Positions 33,104 to 44,900 of a stretch of 64,000 nucleotides of DNA are shown in pieces. The translations under genes and the position numbers were made by a program. This stretch comes from Leucothrix arctica (GTDB lineage Bacteria > Pseudomonadota > Gammaproteobacteria > Thiotrichales > Thiotrichaceae). The notes beneath the pieces are model-generated. The model was not told where the DNA came from and made no database searches. It worked only from the letters and a program-made list of their open reading frames with translations. The DNA is taken from the NCBI RefSeq assembly GCF_003172895.1, contig NZ_QGKL01000004.1:1-64000 (forward strand), read 5' to 3'. Position 1 is the stretch's first letter. Each line of letters starts with the position of its first letter.

Positions 33104-33134
33104 AGGCGACTCATCTCATTGAGTCGCCTTTTTT
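33104..33134 (+). terminator. Rho-independent terminator after the Spy-like gene
   Basis: AGGCGACTCA (33104-33113) and its complement (33120-33129) form a 10-bp stem with a 6-nt loop, followed by a T6 run. It lies between the Spy-like gene and the convergent 825-residue gene. Confidence 0.9.
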
Positions 33135-33153
33135 CTGACTACCAGTAAGCGAT

Positions 33154-35631
33154 CTAATCCACTAAAAGCTCTGCGCTCTCATCTAAAGCACTGTTAAAGT
33201 TTACACGTGTAATCATAACGGGAAGCGCTTCAGCTTCTGAACCAGTCGCTAACCCAAAGTCAGCGCCATTAAAGCCATTTTGAAAATGCCCTTTAAAGGT
33301 TAGAGTGGCCGTTTTGATGTCTCCATCACCTATAGTATTAATACTCGCCATAGTGCCGACTTCTGTCTGGACGGATAGTGTCGTTGCAACGCTATCTTCA
33401 AATACAACTTTGACCGCTATTTCACACAGCGTGCCGGTAGGACAACGATGGCTCACAACCTCATCATTGATATCAAACGTAAACTCGTGACTTTCTCGTG
33501 CGGAGTACTCGTACTTTTTAGAACCAGCGACATCAGGTAGGTATGAAGGAATACTCCAAGGCTCTTTACCCGCCTCAAGTACCACTTGTTTTGACTTAAC
33601 GCCTTTACCACCCACTTCAGTCAACCAGCGACCGAACTCGCGTACTTGCAAGTACGCCGCATCACCCTCTTTCTCTGAAATAACACAACTCTCAAAATCG
33701 GCACTGGCAAATTGCTCGTTATCAAAACCTGTCACATACGAGCTACGAATATAACGTTCCCCAAGTACTGCAAAAGCATCGGGTGTATTGGTTTTATCTC
33801 GACCGATAGTGCTTGCTAGATAGTGGAGGAAATCACCTGTGTTGTAGTCAGTATCAGGCAACTCATCAAGACCTTCCGTATGTAGCTGCATATAGTTACG
33901 GCGCATTTGTAGCGCACGCAGCGATGACATTAAAAAGCGATAAGGTTGGCCTTCAAATGCACCATATCGCTCAACCAGCCAATCAGCGGTGCCGTACTCT
34001 TCATTTTCTGTACCCGAGTAGCGTGACCCCATGTTTTCGGCAAAGTCTTCATCCATTGTCATGTAACAACTGTTATTTGGCCCAGGGCGAAAGTTCATAC
34101 CGTAAATGGGGCTATTGTATGACATCCAATCTTCGATTAAGCCATCACGATTACCAACACCTGCCTTCAACGCATGTGGAGTTATCACGTTGATCTTTTG
34201 CTCATTAAAAACTTCAATCACATCATCTGCCACTAGATCACTATCAGGAGCGTTATAAACGAATGTGCCGATATTAGTCATTGCTAGTTTTGAAGTGTGA
34301 CCTTCAAAAGCACTTGTATAGGCATCTATAATTTTTTTGACGGATATTGTGAAATTCTCAGCCGTAAGCCCTTGCTCCATAGCATGCTTTAGCTCATTTT
34401 CATTAACCCAGAACTCTCCCCAACCATCTTCATTGGCGTATAAGTCGGCTAAACAGACATCCGTATATCCACCTTCTTTAATATGACTATACTCACCATC
34501 TGCAATGCCTAAATGCACACCAATAATATTTGACTGATCGGCATATTTATCCGCAAATGCCGTTACAAAATCAGTTAATGCATCAATATATCCATATTCC
34601 CAAAATGCAATGCTTCCACCCGCGTAATAGTTAAAGGCACTTCTCATTGCTGACGGTGCATCACATACTGAATTAACTTCTAACCTGACCAAAACCTTGT
34701 CGCCGTCTGCATCTCCGTTGTTCAGCCACCAATCAAACGCTGCAAAATCGTAATTACCCTCTTTATCCACTGGCACATCGTTCCAACGGAGGGAGTAGAA
34801 AGCCGTGTTAGTGTATTCCTTATCCGTTGGCTTCCATGTACCTCGAACTAAACCACCATTGGTATTTTCACTCACCTGTTCGGGTAATTCCCAATCATAG
34901 CCTGCAACTATTTCACCCGGAGTCGGCTCAAATGTCATTATCGACTTAGTGAATGTTGAGTGATCGACACGGTTACTGGCTCTTACACGCCAAACATAGG
35001 AACCTGCACCCAGCTGAGTGTCTGCTCGTAGTTGGTAAGAGCAAGTCGCACTTTCGATATCACAGACAGATGTCGGTACGTTTAAATCAACATAAACTCG
35101 GCTACTAGGTGAACGACTGCGAATAACAAACTGATAACGCGTAGCGCCTTCTACAGCTTGCCACTGGTAAGTAAGTGATGCCGGTAGTTGATGAGTCGAT
35201 TTATCATCGGGGCTGACTGTGACTGGAACATCTGGTACTTCGCCAGAAATGAATAGAATACTGCTACTAACGGTTGAAACTGATATGGACGGAATCATCG
35301 CTCTCACGACCCAGCGATAACGACTTATAGCTGGGAGTTGCTCTGATTCGGGCAGTTGATAACTACACTCCTCTTCTATGCAAACGTCGGCTGCATTAAC
35401 TCTGACCCTATGGGTATATTCTTTTAACCAAGTATCAGAAATTCGAAATACATAGTGAGTCGCATTTTCCGATGCTTTCCACTTATAAACGATATTGGTC
35501 CCTAAACTTATTTTTGATTTTGTGATTGGTCCAACTATTTCAGGTGGCGCTAATGTATCGCCATATGCACTCCCTGAACTAAGTAATATTAGTACCAAGA
35601 AGCAAACTATCTTTGCCATAAAAATAAACAT
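33154..35631 (-). CDS. Large secreted protein with two FN3-like domains and a putative glycosidase-like (TIM-barrel) region
   Basis: The 825-residue protein has a signal peptide (MFIFMAKIVCFLVLILLSSGSAYG). Two fibronectin-III-like modules (about 35-130 and 133-235) follow, each with a YxWxA..ATxYxF pattern and paired Cys (CIEEECSY, CDIESATCSY). A long central region (about 245-600) has VLVRLEVNSVCDAPS, NIIGVHLGIADGEYSH and VITPHALKAGVG, suggesting a beta/alpha barrel like those in DUF4832/glycosidase-like proteins. The C-terminal beta domain (about 690-825) may bind carbohydrate. The family is not firmly recognised, so catalytic residues are not named. Monocistronic. Confidence 0.6.
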   Translation of the reverse strand: MFIFMAKIVCFLVLILLSSGSAYGDTLAPPEIVGPITKSKISLGTNIVYKWKASENATHYVFRISDTWLKEYTHRVRVNAADVCIEEECSYQLPESEQLPAISRYRWVVRAMIPSISVSTVSSSILFISGEVPDVPVTVSPDDKSTHQLPASLTYQWQAVEGATRYQFVIRSRSPSSRVYVDLNVPTSVCDIESATCSYQLRADTQLGAGSYVWRVRASNRVDHSTFTKSIMTFEPTPGEIVAGYDWELPEQVSENTNGGLVRGTWKPTDKEYTNTAFYSLRWNDVPVDKEGNYDFAAFDWWLNNGDADGDKVLVRLEVNSVCDAPSAMRSAFNYYAGGSIAFWEYGYIDALTDFVTAFADKYADQSNIIGVHLGIADGEYSHIKEGGYTDVCLADLYANEDGWGEFWVNENELKHAMEQGLTAENFTISVKKIIDAYTSAFEGHTSKLAMTNIGTFVYNAPDSDLVADDVIEVFNEQKINVITPHALKAGVGNRDGLIEDWMSYNSPIYGMNFRPGPNNSCYMTMDEDFAENMGSRYSGTENEEYGTADWLVERYGAFEGQPYRFLMSSLRALQMRRNYMQLHTEGLDELPDTDYNTGDFLHYLASTIGRDKTNTPDAFAVLGERYIRSSYVTGFDNEQFASADFESCVISEKEGDAAYLQVREFGRWLTEVGGKGVKSKQVVLEAGKEPWSIPSYLPDVAGSKKYEYSARESHEFTFDINDEVVSHRCPTGTLCEIAVKVVFEDSVATTLSVQTEVGTMASINTIGDGDIKTATLTFKGHFQNGFNGADFGLATGSEAEALPVMITRVNFNSALDESAELLVD

Positions 35632-36000
35632 TTTATCCTTCCCTGACTTAATGATTTTATATTCTTATTATCTTTAAGTATGGTTGGAGTTTTTCTGAAA
35701 CTTTTAAGTTTTAATAGAACTACAGATTGACGGTGCTATTTTGCAGACAAATGGCTTCCAGCAACGTATTACCCACCCTTTATCTGGTTAAACCCTTATT
35801 CTCATGAGATTTATAAAGAATTAAAATAATCCATAAAGATATTAAAATCAGTGTTTTAACAATCCAAATCACGGTACGAACATTGTCATCAGCGGTCGAA
35901 TATTCTTTGAGTCATAAGATAGACGATGGAAGTCACTAATCACCGCATGCGAATTGATAACTCAATAAGCTGCGGTGATTTTTGTGTACATCAGACTAAT
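35632..36000. other. Intergenic region with only a terminator-like hairpin
   Basis: This 369-bp AT-rich gap between the 825-residue gene (start side) and the end of yejF shows no convincing gene. It holds the hairpin at 35938-35980 and presumably the promoter for the 825-residue gene. Confidence 0.7.
35938..35980. terminator. Hairpin downstream of yejF
   Basis: AATCACCGCA (35938-35947) and its complement (35971-35980) form a 10-bp stem around a loop that itself contains ATTGA/TCAAT. It is 21 bp past the yejF stop. The T run follows the stem on the plus strand rather than the minus strand, so termination of yejABEF by it is plausible but not ideal. Confidence 0.45.
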
Positions 36001-37689
36001 CTAATTACCCACAGCGGCGCTGAGCAACTCCTTGGTATAAGCCTCCTGCGGATTATCAAAGATAGACTCTGTCATCCCCTGCTCAACTACCTTCCCCTTA
36101 CGCATCACCATAATGTTATGGCACATCGCCTGCACGATCATCAGGTCATGAGTAATAAAGATATAAGTCAGCCCTTTCTCACGCTGTAGTTTCAACAACA
36201 ATTCAACAATCTGCATTTGAATGGTCCGATCAAGCGCAGAAGTTGGTTCATCCAAAATCACCAACTTAGGCTCCATAATCAAAGCACGAGCAATCGCAAT
36301 CCGTTGACGCTGCCCACCTGAAAACTCATTCGGGTAACGGTCTTTCCATTCAGGCTCTAACTCCACCAGTCTCATGGTTTCAATAACCTTGGCATCACGC
36401 TCTTCCTGCGTACCAATGTTATGAATTTCCAAGCCTTCACCAATAATCTCCTCCACAGACATACGTGGACTCAAGCTACCGTAAGGATCTTGGAAGATAA
36501 GCTGCATGGACTGACGAAACGGGCGCATGGCATTGTTATCCAAGTCAGCAATAGACTGACCGTCAAAACTAAAACCACCCTCACTTTTCACTAGCTTTAA
36601 AAGCGCATGTGCCAAGGTCGTTTTACCCGAACCACTCTCACCAACGATACCTAGTGACTCACCCTGCTTTACCTTCAGCGAGATACCATCCACGGCTTTT
36701 ACATGATCAACCGTGCGACGAAGTAGACCTTTTTGAATAGGAAACCACACCTTCAAGTCTTCTGCTTCCAATAACACGGAAGCATCCGATGACAATGTAT
36801 CCTTACGTCTTACATGCAGCGTTTGCAGTAACTCTTTAGTGTAAGGATGCTGAGGGTCAGCAAACAGTGCTTGCGTCTCGCCTTGCTCCATTATCTCGCC
36901 ACGCTTCATTACCACCACACGATCAGAAAAGCGTTTTACAATCGTTAAGTCATGCGTGATGAACAACACTGACATCCCTAACTCTTGCTTTAGCTCATTG
37001 ATCAGATCAAGAATTTGCGCTTGTATCGTCACATCTAAAGCCGTGGTCGGCTCGTCAGCAATAAGAAGTTCTGGCTCATTAGCCAAGGCCATCGCAATCA
37101 TCACACGCTGCTGTTGACCACCTGATAACTGATGAGGATAAGAGTTGATCTTCTCTTTAGGATTCTCAATACCAACACGCTCCAACCACTTCAAAATCAG
37201 CGGTTGAGCCTTAACCATCGAGTAGCCTTTGTGAATCTGCAATACTTCAGCAATTTGCTTACCCACCGTATGCAAGGGGTTAAGCGACATCATTGGCTCT
37301 TGGAAGATTACCCCGATACGATTACCGCGCATCTCTCGCAGGTCTCGTTCATTAAGCGTCAGCATATCGCGTCCGTCATAACGAATTTCACCTGACGGCC
37401 ACTGTGCAGGCGGCGATGGCAGCAAACGTAAAATAGACATAGCAGTGACGGTTTTACCCGAACCACTCTCACCTACCAACGCCAGTGTTTCACCCCGTTT
37501 AACCGCTAAACTGACCGATGAAACAACAGTATTCGTTGACTCACCCTGCTTGAATTGGACGGTTAGATTGTCAATTTCAACTAGGTTATCAGTAGCGCTA
37601 GTCGTATCTATGACACTTTCGTCTTGCAGCTTAACTGCACTCGTCAAAATACTAGGAACAACGCCCTTAGCTTGTTTTTTATTATCCAT
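36001..37689 (-). CDS. yejF: Microcin C/peptide ABC transporter, dual ATPase YejF
   Basis: The 562-residue protein fuses two OppD/OppF-like ATPases, as in E. coli YejF. Each half has Walker A GESGSGKT (about residues 76-83 and 354-361), a signature motif ([39 protein letters not shown]) and Walker B ([24 protein letters not shown]), and ends in the oligopeptide-type extension. It powers import of oligopeptides such as microcin C. It is last in yejA-B-E-F; its ATG overlaps the yejE stop by one base. Confidence 0.95.
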   Translation of the reverse strand: MDNKKQAKGVVPSILTSAVKLQDESVIDTTSATDNLVEIDNLTVQFKQGESTNTVVSSVSLAVKRGETLALVGESGSGKTVTAMSILRLLPSPPAQWPSGEIRYDGRDMLTLNERDLREMRGNRIGVIFQEPMMSLNPLHTVGKQIAEVLQIHKGYSMVKAQPLILKWLERVGIENPKEKINSYPHQLSGGQQQRVMIAMALANEPELLIADEPTTALDVTIQAQILDLINELKQELGMSVLFITHDLTIVKRFSDRVVVMKRGEIMEQGETQALFADPQHPYTKELLQTLHVRRKDTLSSDASVLLEAEDLKVWFPIQKGLLRRTVDHVKAVDGISLKVKQGESLGIVGESGSGKTTLAHALLKLVKSEGGFSFDGQSIADLDNNAMRPFRQSMQLIFQDPYGSLSPRMSVEEIIGEGLEIHNIGTQEERDAKVIETMRLVELEPEWKDRYPNEFSGGQRQRIAIARALIMEPKLVILDEPTSALDRTIQMQIVELLLKLQREKGLTYIFITHDLMIVQAMCHNIMVMRKGKVVEQGMTESIFDNPQEAYTKELLSAAVGN

Positions 37690-38714
37690 TAGTAAGTCTG
37701 CCTCGGGTCAAACGCATCTCGTACACCTTCACCAACAAACACCAGCAATATCGTCATAATACCCAGTGCAGCAAACACAGAAAAACCAATCCACGGTGCT
37801 TGCAGGTTGTTTTTAGCCTGAGACAATAACTCACCCAAACTTGCCGACCCAGGTGGTAAACCAAACCCTAAAAAGTCCAAGCCCGTTAATGCGGTAATCG
37901 ACCCACTCAACACAATCGGCATAAAGGTCATCGTTGCGACCATCGCGTTTGGCAAAATATGCTTAAACATAATACGTCGATCACTCATGCCCATTACCCT
38001 AGCTGCTTTTACATAGTCATAGTTTCGACAGCGTAAAAACTCGGCTCTCACCACGCCGACGAAACTCATCCAACTAAACAGCAACATAAATACCAGGAGC
38101 ACCCAAAAACTGGGCTGTACCACACTGGCCAATATGATCACGATATATAACATCGGCATACTGCCCCATACCTCCATGAAACGCTGAGCCAGCAAGTCTA
38201 ACCAACCGCCATAATACCCTTGTACCGCACCTGCAGAGACTCCAATCACGGCAGAAGCAATGGTCAAAATAAACCCAAACAACACAGACAAACGAAAGCC
38301 GTACAATATACGAGCAAACAAATCTCGACCGTGCTCATCCGTCCCTAGCCAGTTCTCAGCCGTAGGCCCCGAAGGCGCTGGCGATGGTAAATCACTAATG
38401 ACCGTTTGGTGGCTATAGCGCACAATAGGAAACAGCAGCCAGCCTTTTTCTTCGATCAACTCAACCACAAACGGGTCTTTGTACTCCGCTTCCGTTTCAA
38501 ACTCTCCACCAAATAAGGTCTCTGGATAAGAGTTCAAAACCGGGTAATACCACTGGTTATCGTAAGAAACAATGAGCGGCTTATCGTTCGCGACAAACTC
38601 AGAAAACAAACTCACTACAAACAAAAACGTAAACAGCCAAAATGACCACACCGCTTTACGATTACTTTTAAATCGGTCAAAGCGACGTCGATTGATTTTA
38701 GATAAATTCATCAT
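37689..38714 (-). CDS. yejE: Peptide ABC transporter permease YejE
   Basis: The 341-residue permease is of the OppC type: an N-terminal TM (about 19-40) followed by a long periplasmic loop containing [19 protein letters not shown], characteristic of YejE. The BPD core carries [20 protein letters not shown] and the EAA-loop sequence [20 protein letters not shown]. It forms the channel with YejB. Start overlaps the yejB stop by four bases and its stop overlaps the yejF start, showing tight coupling. Confidence 0.95.
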   Translation of the reverse strand: MMNLSKINRRRFDRFKSNRKAVWSFWLFTFLFVVSLFSEFVANDKPLIVSYDNQWYYPVLNSYPETLFGGEFETEAEYKDPFVVELIEEKGWLLFPIVRYSHQTVISDLPSPAPSGPTAENWLGTDEHGRDLFARILYGFRLSVLFGFILTIASAVIGVSAGAVQGYYGGWLDLLAQRFMEVWGSMPMLYIVIILASVVQPSFWVLLVFMLLFSWMSFVGVVRAEFLRCRNYDYVKAARVMGMSDRRIMFKHILPNAMVATMTFMPIVLSGSITALTGLDFLGFGLPPGSASLGELLSQAKNNLQAPWIGFSVFAALGIMTILLVFVGEGVRDAFDPRQTY

Positions 38715-39793
38715 CGCCCCTCAAAATCGATTCGTGGATCAACGACGGTATACATCAAATCACCGATGAGACTCATGACCAACCCTATAAACGTGAATAC
38801 ATAAAGCGTGGCAAAAATAACTGGATAATCACGCTGAACTATCGCTTCATAAGTCAACAAGCCTAAACCTTCCAATGAGAAAATAACCTCGATCAACAAA
38901 GAACTGCCGAACAAAATTCCGATAAAGGCCGCTGGGAAACCCGCAATAATAATCAGCATCGCGTTTCTAAACACATGGCCGTACATGACTTTTCGCTCAG
39001 TGTTACCTTTGGCACGTGCAGTCATTACATACTGCTTACCAATCTCATCCAAAAAGGAGTTTTTGGTCAGCAGAGTCAAACCAAGGAAACCACCAATAGT
39101 TAGTGCGATAGTGGGTAAAAACATATGCCACAAGTAGTCAGTAATTTTACCAAACCAACTCAAACTATCCCAATTATCCGACACCAGTCCCCGCAGTGGG
39201 AACCAGTCAAAATAGTTACCTCCCGCAAATAGCACAATCAATAATACCGCCAATAAAAAGCCCGGAATCGCGCTCAGCGTAATCAATAACGTCGTGGTAC
39301 TGGTATCAAACTGAGAGCCGTGGTTTCGCGCTTTATAAATACCCAATGGAATACTGATCATATAAATAATCAAAGTACTCCACAGACCAAGCGAAACAGA
39401 CACAGGCAAGCGGTTCATCACCAACCCCATCACCGACTCACCTTTAAAAAAGCTATCACCAAAGTCAAAAGTCACATACGACTTCAACATCATCCAGTAA
39501 CGCTCCATAAGCGGCTTATCAAAGCCAAAGCGCTGCTCGATCTCTTTGATGATAGCGGGGTCTAAACCACGCGCACCAAGGTACTTACTCTCGGTGGTTG
39601 CGGTGCCTTGAAGGTCAGATTGGTTATTACCACTCACTCTGTCTAGCATCGAGTTATCGATACCCTGCATTACCGCAATTTGCTGTTCAACAGGGCCTCC
39701 AGGCGCAATCTGAATAATAAAAAAGTTAAGCGTGATGACGGCCCACAGAGTAGGAATCATCAATAACAAGCGCCTAAAAATATAAGCTGCCAC
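38711..39793 (-). CDS. yejB: Peptide ABC transporter permease YejB
   Basis: OppB-type permease, 360 residues. The N-terminus is [23 protein letters not shown] with [13 protein letters not shown] after it. The core has [33 protein letters not shown], and the EAA loop [20 protein letters not shown], ending in VVDPRIDF. The periplasmic loop (about 45-85) is typical of the Yej branch. It lies 12 bp behind yejA. Confidence 0.95.
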   Translation of the reverse strand: MAAYIFRRLLLMIPTLWAVITLNFFIIQIAPGGPVEQQIAVMQGIDNSMLDRVSGNNQSDLQGTATTESKYLGARGLDPAIIKEIEQRFGFDKPLMERYWMMLKSYVTFDFGDSFFKGESVMGLVMNRLPVSVSLGLWSTLIIYMISIPLGIYKARNHGSQFDTSTTTLLITLSAIPGFLLAVLLIVLFAGGNYFDWFPLRGLVSDNWDSLSWFGKITDYLWHMFLPTIALTIGGFLGLTLLTKNSFLDEIGKQYVMTARAKGNTERKVMYGHVFRNAMLIIIAGFPAAFIGILFGSSLLIEVIFSLEGLGLLTYEAIVQRDYPVIFATLYVFTFIGLVMSLIGDLMYTVVDPRIDFEGR

Positions 39794-39805
39794 AGTAACT
39801 CCTAG

Positions 39806-41659
39806 TTAGTTTGATTTAAGTGTCGCGGCTTTTTTCTCATCCACCCACCAGAAACTATCGCCTTCATCATAAAGCGGTGTCGTTTCAGGCTTACCAAACT
39901 TATCCCAGTGCGCCATGCGGAAACTGCTTAAGTTCCACGTCGGAATCATGAGGTAGGTATGCATCAATACACGATCTAGTGCATGACCGACTACTAACAG
40001 CTTCTCCTCATCATCTTGAACAGATTCCATATGTTCTAACAAAGAATCCACAGCATCATTCGTCAAATTTGCAGGGTTATAACTAGAGTTAACACTCTTC
40101 GACTCAAACGCTTGTGAGAATCCTGAGCTAGGGTAACTATATTCACGATAACCACCCGCAATCATGTCAAAGTCATGCGCACTGTAACGCGCCATATACT
40201 GACTAGAGTCCACCGTACGAACGTTCAACTTAATACCCGCACGTTTTAAGTTCTTACCAAAAGCCAGCGCAACTTTTTCATAACCAGCGCTCACTAACAT
40301 GATCTCAAACTCAAACTGCTTGCCTTGTGCATCAACCAACTTTTGGTTCTTAACAGTCCATCCCGCTTCTTTAAACAAACGCAGTGCTTGACGTAAATTA
40401 CTACGGATATTTCCAGAACCATTGGTTTTTGGTAACTCAAAAGGTTCGGTAAATACTGATGCAGGTAACTGATCTTTAAGCGGCTCTAGTAGCGCCAATT
40501 CCGCTTCAGATGGCAGACCTGTTGCTACGTATTTTGTATTCATGAACAGGCTGTTTACACGTATATATTGATCGTAAAACAGGTTTTTGTTCATCCACTC
40601 AAAGTCCAACAACTGCGTCATCGCTTTACGCACACGTATGTCAGCAAACAGTGGCTTTTTAAGATTAAAGATCAAACCAGAGGCACGTAACGGAATACTG
40701 TGCGGTGTGGTTTTCTTAATAACTTGTCCGCTGGCAATCGCAGGGAAATCATAACCTGTCGCCCAACGCTTAGCAGTGTTCTCACTCCACTTATCAATAT
40801 GACCTGCTTTAAACGCCTCAAACGCAACGGTTTCATCGAGGTAGTAATCAAAACGAATCGTACCGATATTCGCAGCGCCCTTACGTATGGGTAAGTCCTT
40901 GGCCCAATAGTCTTTTACGCGATCATAGCTGACATATTTACCGAACTTATAGTCACCCACTTTGTAAGGGCCACTACCTAACGGTGGTATTTTCAAAGGT
41001 TCGTTTAACTTATGATCTTTCCAGAAGTGCTCAGGGAATACCGTAAAGCCCACCAAATCTATCATGCGGCCTTTATCTTTAGTGCTTAGATGAAATTTAA
41101 CGCGGTAGTCATCAAGCAGCTCAATCTTTTCAACGTAACTATAGTAAGCCTTAAGTCCGGGTAAACCCTCTGAACTTAGCTTTTCAAATGAGAACTTCAC
41201 ATCACTTGGTTTGATTCGCTCACCATCATGAAACACTGCTTTCTTATTTAGGTGAAACGTAATTGCTGAGTAGTCGCTGTTATAGCTAATTTTTTCAGCG
41301 ATCAAAGGATAGTAAGCGCTAATGTCATCCGCTGAGCTTTCCATCAACGAGTCATTAATATCAGAAATATCTCTCGCTGCATCACCCCGTTGAGAGTACG
41401 CGTTGAAGTTATCAAAGGTACCTCTTGCCCACTCTATAACCTCTCCGCCCTTAGGCGCATCAGGGTTTACATAGTTAAAGTGAGTCACGTCCGACGAATA
41501 AACCGGCTTGCCTCGCAATGCAATGCTAGTCGCCTCAATAACTGTCACAGCCTCAGCAGACGCTTCCGTCGCCTTTGGGTCGGCCTTGACCACAGTGTTA
41601 TCCGCAAATGCCGCGCTAGTCACTAAGCTCATCGCGAGCATACTGATTATTAACTTCAT
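39806..41659 (-). CDS. yejA: Peptide ABC transporter substrate-binding protein YejA
   Basis: The 617-residue SBP_bac_5 protein has a signal peptide (MKLIISMLAMSLVTSAAFA). It carries the DppA/OppA-type sequence PKGGEVIEWARGTFDNFNAY, KAVFHDGERIKPSDVKFSFE and PPLGSGPYKVGDY. YejA binds oligopeptides (microcin C family) in the periplasm for the YejBEF importer. First gene of the operon; the 298-bp upstream gap presumably carries the promoter, though no motif stands out. Confidence 0.93.
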   Translation of the reverse strand: MKLIISMLAMSLVTSAAFADNTVVKADPKATEASAEAVTVIEATSIALRGKPVYSSDVTHFNYVNPDAPKGGEVIEWARGTFDNFNAYSQRGDAARDISDINDSLMESSADDISAYYPLIAEKISYNSDYSAITFHLNKKAVFHDGERIKPSDVKFSFEKLSSEGLPGLKAYYSYVEKIELLDDYRVKFHLSTKDKGRMIDLVGFTVFPEHFWKDHKLNEPLKIPPLGSGPYKVGDYKFGKYVSYDRVKDYWAKDLPIRKGAANIGTIRFDYYLDETVAFEAFKAGHIDKWSENTAKRWATGYDFPAIASGQVIKKTTPHSIPLRASGLIFNLKKPLFADIRVRKAMTQLLDFEWMNKNLFYDQYIRVNSLFMNTKYVATGLPSEAELALLEPLKDQLPASVFTEPFELPKTNGSGNIRSNLRQALRLFKEAGWTVKNQKLVDAQGKQFEFEIMLVSAGYEKVALAFGKNLKRAGIKLNVRTVDSSQYMARYSAHDFDMIAGGYREYSYPSSGFSQAFESKSVNSSYNPANLTNDAVDSLLEHMESVQDDEEKLLVVGHALDRVLMHTYLMIPTWNLSSFRMAHWDKFGKPETTPLYDEGDSFWWVDEKKAATLKSN

Positions 41660-41909
41660 CTTATTTCCCTTTTGATTTTGTTATCTATCCGTTAACCGAT
41701 ACTTCAACATTGTGCACCAAAGCTAAACTGCTTTGTATTAACAGATGTTTAAAAACGTAGAAAGTGAATGATTTTCATACGCTTCAAAATAATACCGTTC
41801 ATCATAATGGTTTAAACATGAATAGAAGCTGTGTAAACGCTGAATGTGAAGATTCAGTTGCACGATAAAGAATGCAATCTCAGGGGTTAAGGCCAGTGCT
41901 TAATTAAAA

Positions 41910-41944
41910 GCGCATGCCGATCCGTCATTGAGATCGGCATGCGC
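41910..41944 (-). terminator. Terminator of the DUF4116 gene
   Basis: GCGCATGCCGATC (41910-41922) and its complement (41932-41944) give a 13-bp perfect stem with a 9-nt loop. On the minus strand it is followed by TTTTAATTAAG. It begins 14 bp past the stop codon of the DUF4116 protein. Confidence 0.8.
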
Positions 41945-41957
41945 ACAGCGAGTTTGA

Positions 41958-44900
41958 TCAGTGCAAAAGCCGAGCTTTCAGCACATCCTCATCAAGCTTC
42001 AAGGAGATATCTATATAACGATAGACAAATTGAGTTTGCTTGACTACTTCGAGCACCATGACCTTGTCTTTTTTGAAGCGATCATCCGCATACTGTATTG
42101 CGCTACCAGATTGCCTAATTGCAGCTAACACGACTTCTTTATCTTTTCGCATATCATCACCAGCATACTTAAGCGCTTCACCAGATGTTTTAACTGCTGC
42201 CATCACTATTTCCTTATCGTTTTTTAACGTGCTATCAGCAAACTCTAAGGTATTTCCATTTTCCTTTACCGAAGCCAAGACAATACCTCTATCGCGTTTC
42301 AATGACTCATCCGCATATTGCAGTACCTGATCATAAGGACCTCGGTTAGCTAAGACTTCCAACATGAAAGCTCTATCTTTTCTAAAAGACCTATTTACAT
42401 ATTTTAAAGCATCACTATTCGTAGCGGCCTTTAACATCAGCGCCCTGTCTTGCTTCAAGTTATCACTAGCATACCTAAGCGCATAAACAGAGCCAGGAAT
42501 AGCGAGTCGGAGAATTTCTTCATCAGACTTGAATAATGCATCCAATTTATCAAAATAATAACCAGAATCTTTCATAGCAGCTACAGTGACATCTCTGTCT
42601 TTCAAAAGCGATGAAGGTATGCTTCTAAAGTGATAGCGACCTGAATTAATCGCAGCTAAAAAAATTGCCTTATCTGTTTTTAATGAGTCATCAACATACT
42701 GCAAAGCATAGCCATCCTCTTCCACTGCAAGCTCAACAATTTCTTGGTCTTTCTGGAACTTTCTGTGTACATACTGAAGCGCGATTCCATTTTCTTGAAC
42801 TGCAGCAAGCACAATTTCCCTATCCTGTTTTAGCTCACTACTTAAAACATTCAGGAAACGACCATCTTCTGCAAGTAGCGCTAACGCTTCGGCTTTATCT
42901 CTAATCAACACAGTTTCTTCAATATAATTCAAGATATACGGAGTTGACTTAGAAACCTGTATCAACACCTCTTTTTTTATACTGTCATCAACTTGGTCAA
43001 TCAACTCAGGTGAGTTGATTAGCAATTTAACCATGAACTCTTTATCTTTTGTTAGAGACTCGTCCAACTCTAAATTTTGTAAAGGCTCATCTTGTACATT
43101 TTTTGATGCAGCCAGAAGTACGTCTTTATCTTTTTGTAAGCTCTCACTCAAGTACGATATAGCATAAGGATGTTGTTTGACGGCTATCAAAGCTAACGGC
43201 TTATCGATTTTTACGGACTTATCAATTTCCGTTAAAACTCTCCACGACTTAGTGATAGCATCAGCTACAAAAGCTTTATCTTGCTTTAATGATTGGTCAG
43301 CAAATTTGAAACCACTCCCAAAGTTAGCTATGGCGTGCTTCACAATCATTCTGTCTTTCTTAAACGACTCATCCGCAAACTCTAAAGCATCTCCATCATC
43401 AATCACTGCACGCAATACAAGTGATCTATCTTTGTTCATTTCAGGAGTAGCGAACTCAAGTGCAGCACCATAATCATCTATCGCAGCTAAGATCACATCC
43501 TGATCTTTTTGCAGTGAATGGTCTATATACTTAAATACATCGGGCTCTTCCTTTATCAACTCAAGGACAAAAGCTTTATCTTTTTTTAGTGACTCATCAG
43601 CAGCCTGAAAGTTAAAACTAGAGTACTGTCCCACAACCTGTCGAACTAGCGCTTTGTCTTTCCTAAACACCTTATCCGCAAACGCTAATGCAGAACCGTC
43701 TTGCTTAATTGCTGCCAACACAATCTCTCGGTCTTTCCTAAGCGATTCATCTGCAAACTCTAAAGCATAGCCACCCTCTTTAACTGCAGCTAATACTATT
43801 TCTCTATCTTTCTTAAATGACTCATCAGCATATTCAAGTGCACCTCCTAACTTTTTGACGGCTGCAAGTATTAGCTCTTTATCTGCTAGTAAGGGTTGAT
43901 CGACATGTTTAAATATTTCAGGATCAAAATAATCTACATTTTCCAAAAAACTCATCACAAATGCTTTATCTTTTCTCAGCGAAACATCTGCATACTCAAA
44001 TGCATCAGCACGCTGTTTTATTGCTTTAAGCACAATCGTTTTATCTTTACGAAATACCTCATCAGCATATTGCAACTCACTACCAGAGTTACTTATAGCA
44101 GCTAGAACAACGTCTCTATCTTTTTTAAGAGAGTCATCTACATACTCCAGTGCAAAACCGGTTCTTGAGATAACACCGAGGACAAAGTCTTTATCTTTTT
44201 TGAAACTGTCGTCGACAAAATTTAACGCCCAAGAATTTTCACTAACGGCTTGAGTAACAAACTCCGGATCTGTTTTAAACGACTCATCGGCATAAGAAAT
44301 AGCAGACCCTGACTGCTTAATTGCGGTACTGACTATCTCTTTATCAGCTTGCAATGCACTACCGACATAAGCCAGTACTCCACCATTTACCGCTACGGCT
44401 TTAAGTATAAAGTCTCTGTCTCGGCGTAACTCCTCATCAGCTAATTTAAATAATTCTCCCCAGTTACGTAGTGCTGCGAGCATGACTGACTCATCATTTC
44501 TAAAACGCTTGTCTGCAAACTTAAGCGCACTGCCGTTACTTTCAACAGCCAACGTAACGATTTCTTTATCCCGCTTAAAAGATTCATCAGCAAATTCAAG
44601 CGCAGAGCCATTACTACTAACGGCCGCTACAACTATCTCTCTATCCTTTTTAAACGCTTCATCAGCAAATTCTAGTGCTAAACCATTTAAAGCGACTGCC
44701 TCAAGCACAAACGCTCTGTCTTTTCGGAAAGCCTCATCAGCAAACTCAAATGAGTTACCATTACTTTCAACCGCTTTTAAAACAACCATTTTATCTTTAC
44801 GAAAGCTGGGGCCGACAAATTCTAAAGCCAGACCGCTATCCTCAACAGCAGCAAGCACAACCTCTCGATCTAGACTGAATTTATTATCTGCAAATCTTAG

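Noticed and set aside
33813..34193. Plus-strand 126-residue ORF within the 825-residue gene.
   Set aside because: Lies wholly antisense to a well-supported secreted protein and has no recognisable motifs.
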